Positions 1 through 8,473 of a DNA stretch of 64,000 nt are shown here, piece after piece. Every line of letters starts with the position of its first letter. The stretch's first letter is position 1. The translations under genes and the position numbers were made by a program. The notes under the pieces were generated by a model, which made no database searches, was not told the origin of the DNA, and was given only the letters and a program-made list of their open reading frames with translations. Source of the DNA: Heliocidaris erythrogramma (Eukaryota; Echinodermata; Echinoidea; Camarodonta; Echinometridae); NCBI GenBank assembly GCA_025617745.1, contig CM046866.1, forward strand, positions 16,561,725-16,625,724. The letters are read 5' to 3'.

Positions 1-9
1 TTGTTCCAG

Positions 10-164
10 GTCCTTGCCATGTCCAGTCGGTCCTGGCTGAGTTACTGGTATCAGTCTCGGTTCCATCTCACGCCCCTGTCCTACGAGACCCTGGAGTTTG
101 CCTCTGGCTTTGCTTCCGAACAGTGTCCTGAAGGCATCGTTGCTATCTCCACCAACACTCTCAG
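10..164 (+). CDS. SF3B3: SF3B3 exon, first in window
   Basis: The window opens inside an intron. Positions 1-9 read TTGTTCCAG, a good acceptor, and the exon begins with the [10 protein letters not shown] block. This start was chosen because human SF3B3 also continues into VLAMSS at this point, and the upstream in-frame codons do not match the family. The exon encodes 51 residues plus two bases of an Arg codon and ends at the donor GTATGG. One visible difference from the vertebrate protein is a Trp in SYWYQSRF where I recall Ser. Confidence 0.95.
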
Positions 165-3100
165 GTATGGCAGGGTTATAAAACACATGCTCCTGGGGCA
201 ATTGCTCTGTAGTTGGTTTCCCACAATAACCAAACTCATAACCCTGGACAAGACACTATGCCTAACCCAAACCCTCACCCTAAACATAACCTGAAACCCC
301 ATTGCAACCCTAACCCCAATCCTATGTCTCTGACGAAATTAAGCCCCGAAGCTAGTATTGCCAGAGCAAATGTTGGATCACCTATGTCTGACTTCACCCA
401 GTGGCTACCGAGACTATGTTAAAAGTTCTGACTTAATGAGGTGTAACATGCTGGAAATGACTATGCATAGCAATGATGTATTATTATCTGTCAATCCACT
501 GATCCTTGTGTGATGACATTTTCACTCTGAATTCTGAGCTGTGCCTAGGGATCTAGGTGAACTAAGAAAGTACTTATTCGTAACGTCTGTTGTACAATTT
601 CATTTTATCACGCTTGTTTTTGGTTTTTTTCTCTCTCTCTCCAAACAGGATTTTGGCCTTGGAGAAGCTAGGAGCGGTCTTCAACCAGGTGTCAACACAG
701 CTAAAATACACTCCAAGAAAGTTTGCTGTCCACCATGAAAACAACAACATTGTCATCATAGAAACAGATCACAACACCTACACAGACTCTACCAAGGCAC
801 AAAGGAAACAACAAATGGCTGAGGTTAGTTTTGTGATATTTTCCATAATTTTTTTTTCTGTCCTGCAAAAAGAATGTTCTTACAATAATTGCAATTAGTT
901 TCTCAAACAGATATTAAGAAAGTTTCTGCTTTTGAAAAGTGTTCAGTTTAAATTCATGAAGTACTAGTACAACATAAGGACACCAAACTTTGTGTTATGA
1001 TAGAAAATTAAAGAACACAGATATAGTTTACTCAAGTTTGAATGCTCCGTAAGTACTACTCCTCTACTTGCTGGTAAAGACGTGTAATGTGATATACCAA
1101 GTCTTGCAGTAGGTTAAGATTGTATTGAAATCTGTGTGTATTGCGTAAGAGTTTCATGATTAGATTGGTCAATGATGTTTACATCAAGCATATGTCTGAA
1201 TTTGAATTGAATGACATAACTGGATCCTGAGACCAAATGGAATATATTTGATGCATGTAGAAAGCCATTCATTTTCCGGAATGTCATTTGTAATATCATT
1301 TTGATCAATGATCAATGATCAAGTAAATCAATCTGGAAAGTTAATTGTATTGAATCCTGCATTTAGATTATATGCAGAAAATGCAGCTATCATGAAGTTT
1401 CGATGTGATATTATTGAGGGAAATTATTTATCAAGATATATATTTCATTGGTTCGTTGTAAGTTTTTGATTGTATGCAGATAGAAAGATCTTTTTTTATC
1501 TTACCGGCACTGCTATTGTTGTTTTAGGAAATGGTTGAAGCGGCCGGGGAGGAGGAGAAGGAGCTAGCAGCTGAGATGGCAGAGGCTTTTCTCCAGGAGG
1601 AGTTGCCAGAGTCTACCTTCAGCTCTCCTAAGGCTGGATCAGGGATGTGGGCCTCCACCTTACGGCTCCTCAACCCAGTCCAGGGACAGACCTTAGACAT
1701 GGTGGAGCTGGAACAGAATGAAGCCGCATACAGGTATGGGCAAATAGAAATCTGTCCATTTTAAAGGCTGTATAGCATTTATATGCACATAGAGAACTTT
1801 TACACATGGTGTAAAAGTTTACTTGTTTATATATATTTATTCCTCATTCAGGAATTATATTTATGAAGAAAGTATTTTTGGTTGTGAAAATTGATGATAA
1901 CTTAATTGAACAAAACTTTGACATTGAGTAAGTTGATGAGGCCGTTAAATCTCCATTTGCTGTTGAATACAAGACAGATACTACTTAGTGATGAAAAACA
2001 TGGGTATGTGAAAAAGCAGTTGACTTGTTTAATTTACACCAATTAAATTGTAAAGAGATAAATGGAAAAAACTGACGTCAATACCAAAAAGTATGTACCG
2101 AAATTGAACACATATTTCTTGCTCTGCATTGCTCTGTCTTACCCAGTCTTGCAGTTGTGAAGTTTGCCAACCGTGAAGACGAGACCCACGTCTTGGTCGG
2201 GACAGCCAAGGATGTGACATTGAGCCCTAGGACCTGCTCTGGGGGTGCTATACATACCTACCTACTCACAGAGGAGGGCAAGAAGCTAGAGTTCTTACAC
2301 AAGGTGAGGTTTGACGTGCAAAAGGATGTAACTTCCAGTTTGTAGGAAGACTTGATATTCCAACCCCATAATGGCAGTTATGGGAGAATGTTTGTAATGA
2401 AAATTCATAAAACCTTCAAAGCGAGTGAGATTCATGTGGAAAATTTTTTGGATGTAAAGGTCGTTTAAAAAGCAAATGGGAATACTCTCCAAATGGATGA
2501 GATGTATAATATTCTGCCTTAATTTTTTTTTTAATCATTTAGGCCAATAAAACTCATGATTTTTTTTTTCTTCTTTTTTCTTCAAAATTACACAATAGAC
2601 TATCTATATTGAGCATTTTTTAGCCATATCTGTTTAAAAGAGTTACACATGGACATGGACACATTGATTGTACCGGTACAATCATGTATCATCTGTCATG
2701 TATGTATTAAAGGGACTCTTCACCAGGCGTGACTGTAAATTAATGTAATTGTGGTGCACTTGACTCTAGTATTTGATTTGAGTATGGGTTACTAAGAACA
2801 GGGTGATACTTGCTGATCCTTGCTGTGCAGTTTTGAGCTGCTGTAACATAGTGACATTCTGTGGTCAATGATGCTAACATTTACAAGCATATGTCTGAAT
2901 TTCAATTGAATGACATACTGGATCCTGAGACCATAGTGTCACCCCTTCCAATGAAATAAACATAGACCAGTTATAAAAAATGAAAAACAACAAAAATAAA
3001 ACAACCATGTTGTCCAACATGCTTCTTTTGGTGTATTGCAGACTCTCGTGGATGATGTGCCATCAGCAATCTGTGCATTCCAAGGAAGGGTTCTCATCGG

Positions 3101-6100
3101 TATAGGAAGACTTCTCAGAGTTTATGACCTTGGCAAGAAGAAACTACTCAGAAAATGTGAAAACAAGGTTAGTTTCTAGAGTATGCCTCTGCCTTTGCTT
3201 CAAAACAGTGTCAAGAACAAAATACCAGTAGTTTATTATATTTCATTGTCATTTTGCAATTAATAACAGAATTTGCCATCATACTGGTTTTGAACCATCA
3301 TAAATGCATGTTCTAAGAAAATGGTTTCCCAATGGTTTATGTTACCAATGCCATATTGTTAATTATTATTAATAATTGATGCCTAACTGTTTCAAAAGCA
3401 TGTGTCATTTTCTTTGTATGCCATTATCGTTTGATAATCTCACAAGTACAATATGTACGATGAATGCCTGCCTATAATGAACTTGCAGTTTCGTAAACTG
3501 TTCTGATTCCTTGATTTGATGTGGTATCCTTGTATTTCTCAGCACATTCCAAACTTCATCACAAACATCATGACGACGGGCAACCGCATCATCATCAGCG
3601 ACGTCCAGGAGAGCCTCCACTTCCTCAAGTACAAGCGCCAGGAGAACCAGATGGTGATATTTGCCGATGACAGCAACCCTCGATGGATCACTGCCACCTG
3701 TCTGTTGGACCATGACACTGTCATGTCTGCTGATAAGTTTGGAAATATCACTGTGGTGAGTTAATTTATTAGTGCTTCTTGTCTAGTTCCCAAGTTAACA
3801 GTCTACAGTTTGACCTTGTTCAGGGTACGATACAAGCGGGGATCTTGAGTGCAAATGACACTCTAAATGACCTCAAATTTCTACAATTTCTACAATTTCT
3901 ACAATTATTCCAATAGGAGACATTGCAGGATTGTTCTTGAAATTATTCTCTGACATAAAGAGTAGTGTCCATGTGTCCATGTCTTCAAGGCGGAAAGATC
4001 ATACATCACCATGGTTAACCTAAATTTGACACATACAAATGTGAGATGTATTTCATACTGCATAGCAATGATGTCCTTTTATCTGTCAATCCCCTGAAAT
4101 TATATTGTTGACAACTACACTCTTGAGTTCTGAGCTGTGCAGTGATACATATATTGTCCAGTACTTCTAGGAATGTTCTTACTCTATTTGGGGAAATCCT
4201 TGAAGATGTCTGACGTAGAGACATCACAGCCACAAGGTTTAGAAAATCTATCACCTTGACGTTCTAAACTCTTTCTTGCAGTTGAGGTTACCTACCAGCG
4301 TCAATGACAATGTAGACGAGGATCCAACGGGGGTCAAGGCACTCTGGGACCGTGGCCTGCTCAACGGAGCTTCCCAGAAGACCGACGTCGTCTCCAGTTT
4401 CTTCATCGGTGAGACTGTCCTGTCTCTGCAAAAGGCCACCCTCATCCCCGGAGGCTCAGAATCTGTTGTTTACACCACTCTGTCAGGGGCTATCGGAGTT
4501 CTGGTGCCATTCACTGCGCATGAGGTATGTTTAGATTTTCCCCTCTCTATAGCCCCCCCCCCCACTATATGTTCCGATGGTGGAACAAATTTACGACAGG
4601 ACTGCATTTATATGTTCATTGGAAAGATTAAAACTGTTTGATTTTCATGTCTTTTGATTGGTATATGAATGATATGGAAATCTTGATTGAGGGTCACTTG
4701 TATGCCATCCAGAAGTAAAAAAAAGAGGGCTGAATCGGCTGTAAATTGGGAATGGCTGTGCAACTTGTCAGACAGTCTGCCGATTTATTCAGAAGCAAAG
4801 GTGCTCACATTATTTTGATATCGTGTATGGTATGACCCATCAGAAAACCCCCCAAAATGAATACTGAACAAGTATTTCATGAATTCTTCAGATTGCCTAA
4901 ATTTTGTTGGAGTCGGATCGTACAGCTTGTGGTAGGCTTCCGCTATGCAATGGATACTTTGCGCAAGAATCTCACTGTAGCGATATACCCACAATTTTAT
5001 ATGAATGCACAAAAAAAGCATTATTTCTCAAGTAAGTGTGATAAGAAATAGTTGCATTTATACTGCATGGCAATGATGTCCTATTATCTGTCAATCCACT
5101 GAAATTCAGTTGCTGACAACTTCACTTATGAGCTCTGAGCTGTGCAGTAATTGCATCATGTCCACTACTTTCAAAATATACCTAATCTGAGAAATCCTTT
5201 AATACTGTTAAAGGTATTATTTAAGTCATTTTAGGCTACAACACAAAATCAACCCAACATGCAAGGTAAAAAGAAAAACAAATTCTCACTGAAAATATTT
5301 CTCTCCCACCCCACGGTTGAAAAGGTTCTGAAAATAAAATAGTATGTAAAGTTGCCGTTAGTATTAGGACTGCAAGGTTTTGTTTCAATATCACTTTGGT
5401 GATCATCAGCACTATCAACAAAGGAAGTAATACAGTATATGCAGTGAAACCTATAAAACCGCTCAAGGAGACAAAATAGGGTGGTACTTATGTACCAGTT
5501 CCTTTCATACACGTTTCAATGAGAAACACTTTTCGTTCAAGAGAAATGGAAATTGTGGTCTTTATAGACAGGTGGTCGCTAAAGCAGGTTTTACTGTATT
5601 TGTACAATTTACAAGATATAGAGAGAAGAACCCAGATCATTTCATCATTTAGGATGGAATACATGTAGACAAGGTACAGCAACATTTACAGACAAATTAA
5701 GGTTCTTAACTACAATGTATTTTGTAGATCTCAGAAACAGTATACCTGGAACAGATGTATGTGTCATTACAAAAATATGTGAGGTGTAATGAATTCATTC
5801 ATACTGATCACATGCTATTTGACTGGGAATTATGCCAAGACCATATGGTATGTAGATCATAATGTCATGTAAAAGTCTCCTCATTCTTGATACGTTGTGA
5901 AAGTGAATGGGAAATGGATGTATTTCCTGTATCATATCATTGTTTTCTCATTATGCAGTCAAAGGGGTATTTCCTCAAAAATATTACTTGGTGTTTCTCT
6001 TAGCCAAATACATACATGTACATCTCTCTGTGTGCATAATATATCAAATCGTATTCTGGGGATCCTGTTTGATGCATTATATTTGTGTCGCATACATTAA

Positions 6101-8473
6101 TGTATGTACTGACCATATCTATAGGTTTCAAACATAAGGCAAGTCAGTTCTAGAGTTATATTTTACAAAAGCATGTGTAAAATTTTACTTGAATTAGGAA
6201 ATCACTGGGACCCTGCATTTGCTGCACTTTGGCTATGACTAAGCCAAACATATTCTGTTCTTCATTATTATGCTTCACTTTTTACAGATATATTTTGTGC
6301 TTTTTATGATTCCAACTCTTCAATGTATGATTATGAATTTTGCCAATGAATATGTTTTTTTTCCTTCTGAATTTTAACCTGTTAGTAATAAAACCTATGA
6401 TAACTCGTAATAAAACCCAGTGGAAAGGCATGTGAAAAGATTGAAAGTGGAAATAAGTAATAATAATAATATAAAACATTTATAAGGCGCTTAATACGGA
6501 TGTTTATAAGCGCACCATTTTCTGCCTACAGATTATGACCATAACTAATATTTTAATACATGAATTATAAATCTAAGCTTCATTCAAGACATACATGTAA
6601 ATTACTAACTGGTAATTTAAATCATAAGTAATGTGGTTTCTTTTGATGTTCACACATTTTAGTCTTCTGTTTTTCCTATACAGGATCATGATTTCTTCCA
6701 GCACCTTGAAATGCACATGAGATCAGAGTATGCACCACTCTGTGGAAGGGATCATCTCTCATACAGATCATACTACTATCCAGTCAAGGTATGTAACTTC
6801 AGGCTAAAATAGTCCAGTACCCTCAATGGCCATATTGGAGATGAAGCTGCATTATCTAGTTTGTTGTATGATGCATTGATATGAAAGAACTACCCAAAAC
6901 CAAGGAAACTTTTCTTTTTGGAACTAATACCTATTTATTCATTATACTTTCATCATCAAGCTTGAAATCAGAAAATAGCCATTTTTATTTGTGTGAGGTG
7001 TTTAAAATCTTCAAAGCGGTGTAGTAGCTATTGCTAGTTATATAGAGATGACTCATTTAGTAAAGAAAATTGGATCTTGAGTCTTCTAGTTTGACTTCAT
7101 TTCGCTATTAAACCACATCACAGGGCAAAGTGTGACCCGAATTCCTCCTTGTTTACCCGATAATTGTACATTTCACAGAGAATTCACATTCATTACTCGT
7201 ATATTTCATCCTGCTAGAAAGTAAGTTTCACTCTTTGATTGACAGGTGGAATGTGGACTGCTGATTTCTTGTTGATTTCTTGTTAATTGCATGACTCAAA
7301 TTCGTTACTTGTATATTACATCCTGAGCTACAAAGTATTTTGTAAATTTCAATAGTGTGTGAAGAGCATTAGCTATGACCTTCTACAAGGTCAAAAGACA
7401 TAGTGATGACTAAATTTACCTTGTCATATTTGTTCATAGAGGGCACAGGTATTTATCTCTAGTCCCTGCTTTGGTTAACTTCAAATTAATATTACCTACA
7501 TATAATTGTTTCTGGGAGCTCATAGATAAGTTTCTCTACTTTGATCAATCTCAAAATGATGGTGGAAAAATGTGACCTCAACTATCACTGTGTATCACCT
7601 CAAATTACATGGATACCATTCTGTTTGGTGCTTACCTGCAACCGTGAAGTGATCAGTGAACAACAAATGCAGTAGGTCAAACTTAAGGTATCACTAACGA
7701 GGGTACTTATTTTGTTTCATAGAGAGAATTTGCAGTTTCAGGTGTCCTGCTCGCTTGCCTACAAACATTCCGTGTCATGCGAATAAGACAATGTAATACC
7801 GAAATGTTACCCTTCTCTGTCTAATTGGAATGATGGAAGCACATTGTTTTAATACTGAATATCTTACCGTTTCTTGTCTTCACAGAACGTGATTGATGGT
7901 GACCTGTGTGAACAGTACAACTCTATGGATCTCTCTAAGCAGAGGACTGTTGCTGAGGAACTGGATAGGAATCCTAGTGAGGTAAGAACTATTTAACTTT
8001 TGTTTCATCTACCATTGGCACATACACTTGTGTTTCCTTTCCATTGCAAGACCATTCACTCTTCTCTTCATCCCCTCTTTGCTATGGATGTCAAATCTCG
8101 CTCAAGAATTTGAATGCTGAATTATTAAAGACCAAGATTTTTTGTCACCTGAATTAGTTACTTCCATTGTAATTTTTGTTCCAAGGCAAAGTTCAAGGTA
8201 TGTAGTAATTTGGTGTCCCATATGATAACACATATTTATGATTACATCAGAATTAGAATTTCCATGATATTTGTTCTGATTCTAAATTGTATTAACTTAT
8301 ATCAGTTAAGTCATGTCAGTAACAATTCATGGCAATATTAAATGACATGGAAATAATATGTAAGACTTTGTTCAGTCTATAGTCTAGTGTATTGATTGGT
8401 GCCTTCTCATCTTCTGTCTCATTTCAAGGTTTCAAAAAAGCTAGAAGACATCAGGACAAGATTTGCCTTCTAA
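10..8473 (+). CDS. SF3B3: SF3B3 (splicing factor 3b subunit 3), C-terminal part, ten exons
   Basis: The coding exons are 10-164, 649-823, 1528-1733, 2147-2303, 3042-3167, 3543-3755, 4282-4524, 6684-6788, 7886-7981 and 8429-8473 (TAA at 8471). All introns have GT-AG ends and the joined frame is open for about 506 codons. The translation matches SF3B3/SAP130 along its whole length, with blocks such as [75 protein letters not shown] and GGSES. Human SF3B3 has about 1217 residues, so this is roughly the last 42%: the end of the multi-propeller scaffold, including the CPSF-A/DDB1-like C-terminal region. SF3B3 is a nuclear subunit of SF3b in U2 snRNP, which helps recognise the branch point; it is also reported in SAGA-type complexes. 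The 5' exons lie upstream of the window. I see no frameshift or internal stop. Five introns carry box C/D snoRNA candidates. Confidence 0.97.
200..375. repeat. Telomere-like degenerate repeat, copy 1
   Basis: An intronic stretch with degenerate CCCTAA-type units (AACCCTAACCCC, CACCCTAAAC) followed by a unique tail ending near GAAATTAAGCCCCG. A second copy at about 54490-54695 shares the 5' part (CAATTGCT-TGT-GTT), the CCCTAA-like core and the tail, so this is a dispersed element and not a chromosome end. Confidence 0.6.
465..544 (+). ncRNA. Box C/D snoRNA candidate, family A copy 1 (18S guide), in SF3B3 intron
   Basis: The 80-nt unit is closed by a 7-bp stem: GCATAGC (465-471) with GCTGTGC (538-544), one G-U pair. 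Box C is ATGATGT at 473-479, D' is CTGA at 499-502, C' is TGATGAC at 511-517, and D is CTGA at 534-537, directly before the 3' stem. The segment upstream of D' (486-497, ATCTGTCAATCC) is complementary over 12 nt to the conserved 18S rRNA sequence GGATTGACAGAT. By the D+5 rule the target would be the first U of GGAUU, near human U1288 by my count from memory. It lies in an SF3B3 intron, as intron-processed snoRNAs usually do. Two more copies lie further along the gene. Confidence 0.85.
649..823 (+). CDS. SF3B3: SF3B3 exon ([11 protein letters not shown] block)
   Basis: A pyrimidine-rich tract and CCAAACAG acceptor precede the exon. The first base completes the split Arg codon, then 58 codons follow, including [30 protein letters not shown] and [10 protein letters not shown]. 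The donor is GTTAGT. The sequence is close to human SF3B3 throughout. The Met-initiated open frame that starts upstream, at 590, is only read-through of the intron end. Confidence 0.95.
824..1164. other. SF3B3 intron segment with no further feature
   Basis: AT-rich intron between an SF3B3 exon and the first family B snoRNA. I see no open frame, repeat copy or motif worth reporting. The remainder of the same intron (1237-1527) contains only a short ATGATCA tandem near 1305-1320. Confidence 0.6.
1165..1236 (+). ncRNA. Box C/D snoRNA candidate, family B copy 1 (SNORD27-like), in SF3B3 intron
   Basis: The 72-nt unit is closed by a perfect 6-bp stem, TTGGTC (1165-1170) with GACCAA (1231-1236). 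Box C is ATGATGT at 1172-1178, D' is CTGA at 1196-1199, a C'-like AATGACA follows, and D is CTGA at 1227-1230. The guide upstream of D' contains CAAGCATATG (1185-1194), complementary to CATATGCTTG near the 5' end of 18S rRNA. D+5 places the modification on the A of CAUA, human A27, the site guided by human SNORD27, which also carries a CAAGCATATG guide. It sits in an SF3B3 intron. Confidence 0.87.
1528..1733 (+). CDS. SF3B3: SF3B3 exon (acidic loop, NEAAY block)
   Basis: The acceptor is TTGTTTTAG. The exon reads [20 protein letters not shown], then [19 protein letters not shown] and LEQNEAAY, with two bases (AG) of a Ser codon left over before the donor GTATGG. The acidic, alanine-rich stretch is the expected SF3B3 insertion loop. 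It is slightly more Glu-rich than I recall for the human protein. Confidence 0.95.
1734..2146. other. SF3B3 intron with no recognised feature
   Basis: This is one of the SF3B3 introns without a convincing snoRNA. It contains isolated TGATGA motifs (near 1943 and 1991), but no terminal stem pairs around them. Confidence 0.6.
2147..2303 (+). CDS. SF3B3: SF3B3 exon (VLVGTAKD block)
   Basis: The acceptor TTACCCAG precedes the base that completes the split Ser codon. The exon then encodes [34 protein letters not shown] and KKLEFLHK, 52 full codons in all. The donor is GTGAGG. Family motifs that match are the VLVG-AKD strand, the GG-HTY turn and LEFLHK. Confidence 0.95.
2862..2933 (+). ncRNA. Box C/D snoRNA candidate, family B copy 2 (SNORD27-like), in SF3B3 intron
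   Basis: The 72-nt unit has stem TGGTC (2862-2866) with GACCA (2929-2933). Box C is ATGATGC at 2868-2874, D' is CTGA at 2895-2898, and D is CTGA at 2925-2928. The guide is CAAGCATATG at 2884-2893, with the preceding A extending complementarity to 18S to 11 nt. It matches copy 1 across the boxes and both guide regions but not in the flanks, so only the RNA unit has been preserved or copied. Confidence 0.87.
3042..3167 (+). CDS. SF3B3: SF3B3 exon (GRVLIGIG / [13 protein letters not shown])
   Basis: The acceptor is GTGTATTGCAG. The exon has 42 codons in phase 0 at both ends: [20 protein letters not shown], then [20 protein letters not shown]. The second half is one of the most conserved stretches of the SF3B3/CPSF-A family. 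The donor is GTTAGT. Confidence 0.96.
3543..3755 (+). CDS. SF3B3: SF3B3 exon (SDVQES / ADKFGN)
   Basis: This exon has 71 codons, phase 0, between the acceptor TTTCTCAG and the donor GTGAGT. Visible blocks are [42 protein letters not shown] and SADKFGNI. Its third codon positions are richer in G and C than those of neighbouring exons, but the reading frame and family match are clear. Confidence 0.96.
4060..4140 (+). ncRNA. Box C/D snoRNA candidate, family A copy 2 (18S guide), in SF3B3 intron
   Basis: The 81-nt unit has a GCATAGC/GCTGTGC stem that extends outward to 10 bp (ACTGCATAGC with GCTGTGCAGT). Box C is ATGATGT at 4068-4074, D' is CTGA at 4094-4097, a C'-like TGTTGAC lies near 4105, and D is CTGA at 4130-4133. 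The D' guide ATCTGTCAATCC (4081-4092) is identical to the other two copies, while the region upstream of box D differs. This argues for selection on the D' guide and boxes. Confidence 0.86.
4282..4524 (+). CDS. SF3B3: SF3B3 exon (DEDPTG to VPFTAHE), longest in window
   Basis: This exon has 81 codons, phase 0, from acceptor TTTCTTGCAG to donor GTATGT. It starts [17 protein letters not shown] and continues [47 protein letters not shown] and TAHE. The [13 protein letters not shown] and GGSES-YTTLSG motifs are diagnostic of SF3B3. Confidence 0.97.
5065..5145 (+). ncRNA. Box C/D snoRNA candidate, family A copy 3 (18S guide), in SF3B3 intron
   Basis: The 81-nt unit has a GCATGGC/GCTGTGC terminal stem with two G-U pairs, extended outward by ACT/AGT. 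Box C is ATGATGT at 5073-5079, D' is CTGA at 5099-5102, a C'-like TGCTGAC lies near 5111, and D is CTGA at 5135-5138. The 12-nt D' guide at 5086-5097 is the same as in copies 1 and 2. About 65 nt of 3' flank also resembles copy 2, so these two probably arose by duplication of an intron segment. Confidence 0.86.
5146..6683. other. Long SF3B3 intron, 3' part; possible SINE tail near 6459
   Basis: AT-rich. The only recognisable element is an (ATA)n tract at about 6459-6472 followed by TTATAAGGCGCTTA and a second AGCGC. This resembles the reverse complement of the 3' end of the SINE at 59809-60156, so it may be a minus-strand remnant. I see nothing else. Confidence 0.4.
6684..6788 (+). CDS. SF3B3: SF3B3 exon ([13 protein letters not shown])
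   Basis: This exon has 35 codons, phase 0, after acceptor TTTCCTATACAG and before donor GTATGT. It encodes [20 protein letters not shown] followed by [15 protein letters not shown], a near-identical match to the vertebrate exon. The preceding intron of 2.16 kb is the longest in the visible part of the gene. Confidence 0.97.
6789..7885. other. SF3B3 intron with no recognised feature
   Basis: AT-rich intron. A good box C-like AGTGATGACT occurs near 7400, but no CTGA box or closing stem follows at a suitable distance. No coding potential or repeat copy was recognised. The next intron (7982-8428) is likewise plain. Confidence 0.6.
7886..7981 (+). CDS. SF3B3: SF3B3 exon ([12 protein letters not shown])
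   Basis: This exon has 32 codons, phase 0, after acceptor TTGTCTTCACAG and before donor GTAAGA. It reads [16 protein letters not shown], then a lineage-variable [26 protein letters not shown] is the conserved start of the C-terminal helical tail that packs back on the propellers in the CPSF-A fold. Confidence 0.96.
8429..8473 (+). CDS. SF3B3: SF3B3 terminal coding exon and stop
   Basis: The acceptor is CATTTCAAG. Fourteen codons encode [14 protein letters not shown] and end at TAA (8471-8473). The KKLEDIRTR-(Y/F)-AF end is the exact C-terminus expected for SF3B3, so the coding end is secure. Confidence 0.96.
   Translation, partial: VSKKLEDIRTRFAF

Noticed and set aside
200-375. True telomere or chromosome-fusion point
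   Set aside because: The CCCTAA units are few and degenerate, and the unit has a non-repeat tail shared with a second internal copy.
1989-2075. A further box C/D snoRNA (AGTGATGAAAA … ACTGACG)
   Set aside because: The spacing is possible, but the flanks do not pair as a terminal stem and no guide to conserved rRNA was recognised.
7398-7460. A further box C/D snoRNA in the SF3B3 intron (box C-like AGTGATGACT)
   Set aside because: No CTGA box D at a plausible distance and no closing stem.
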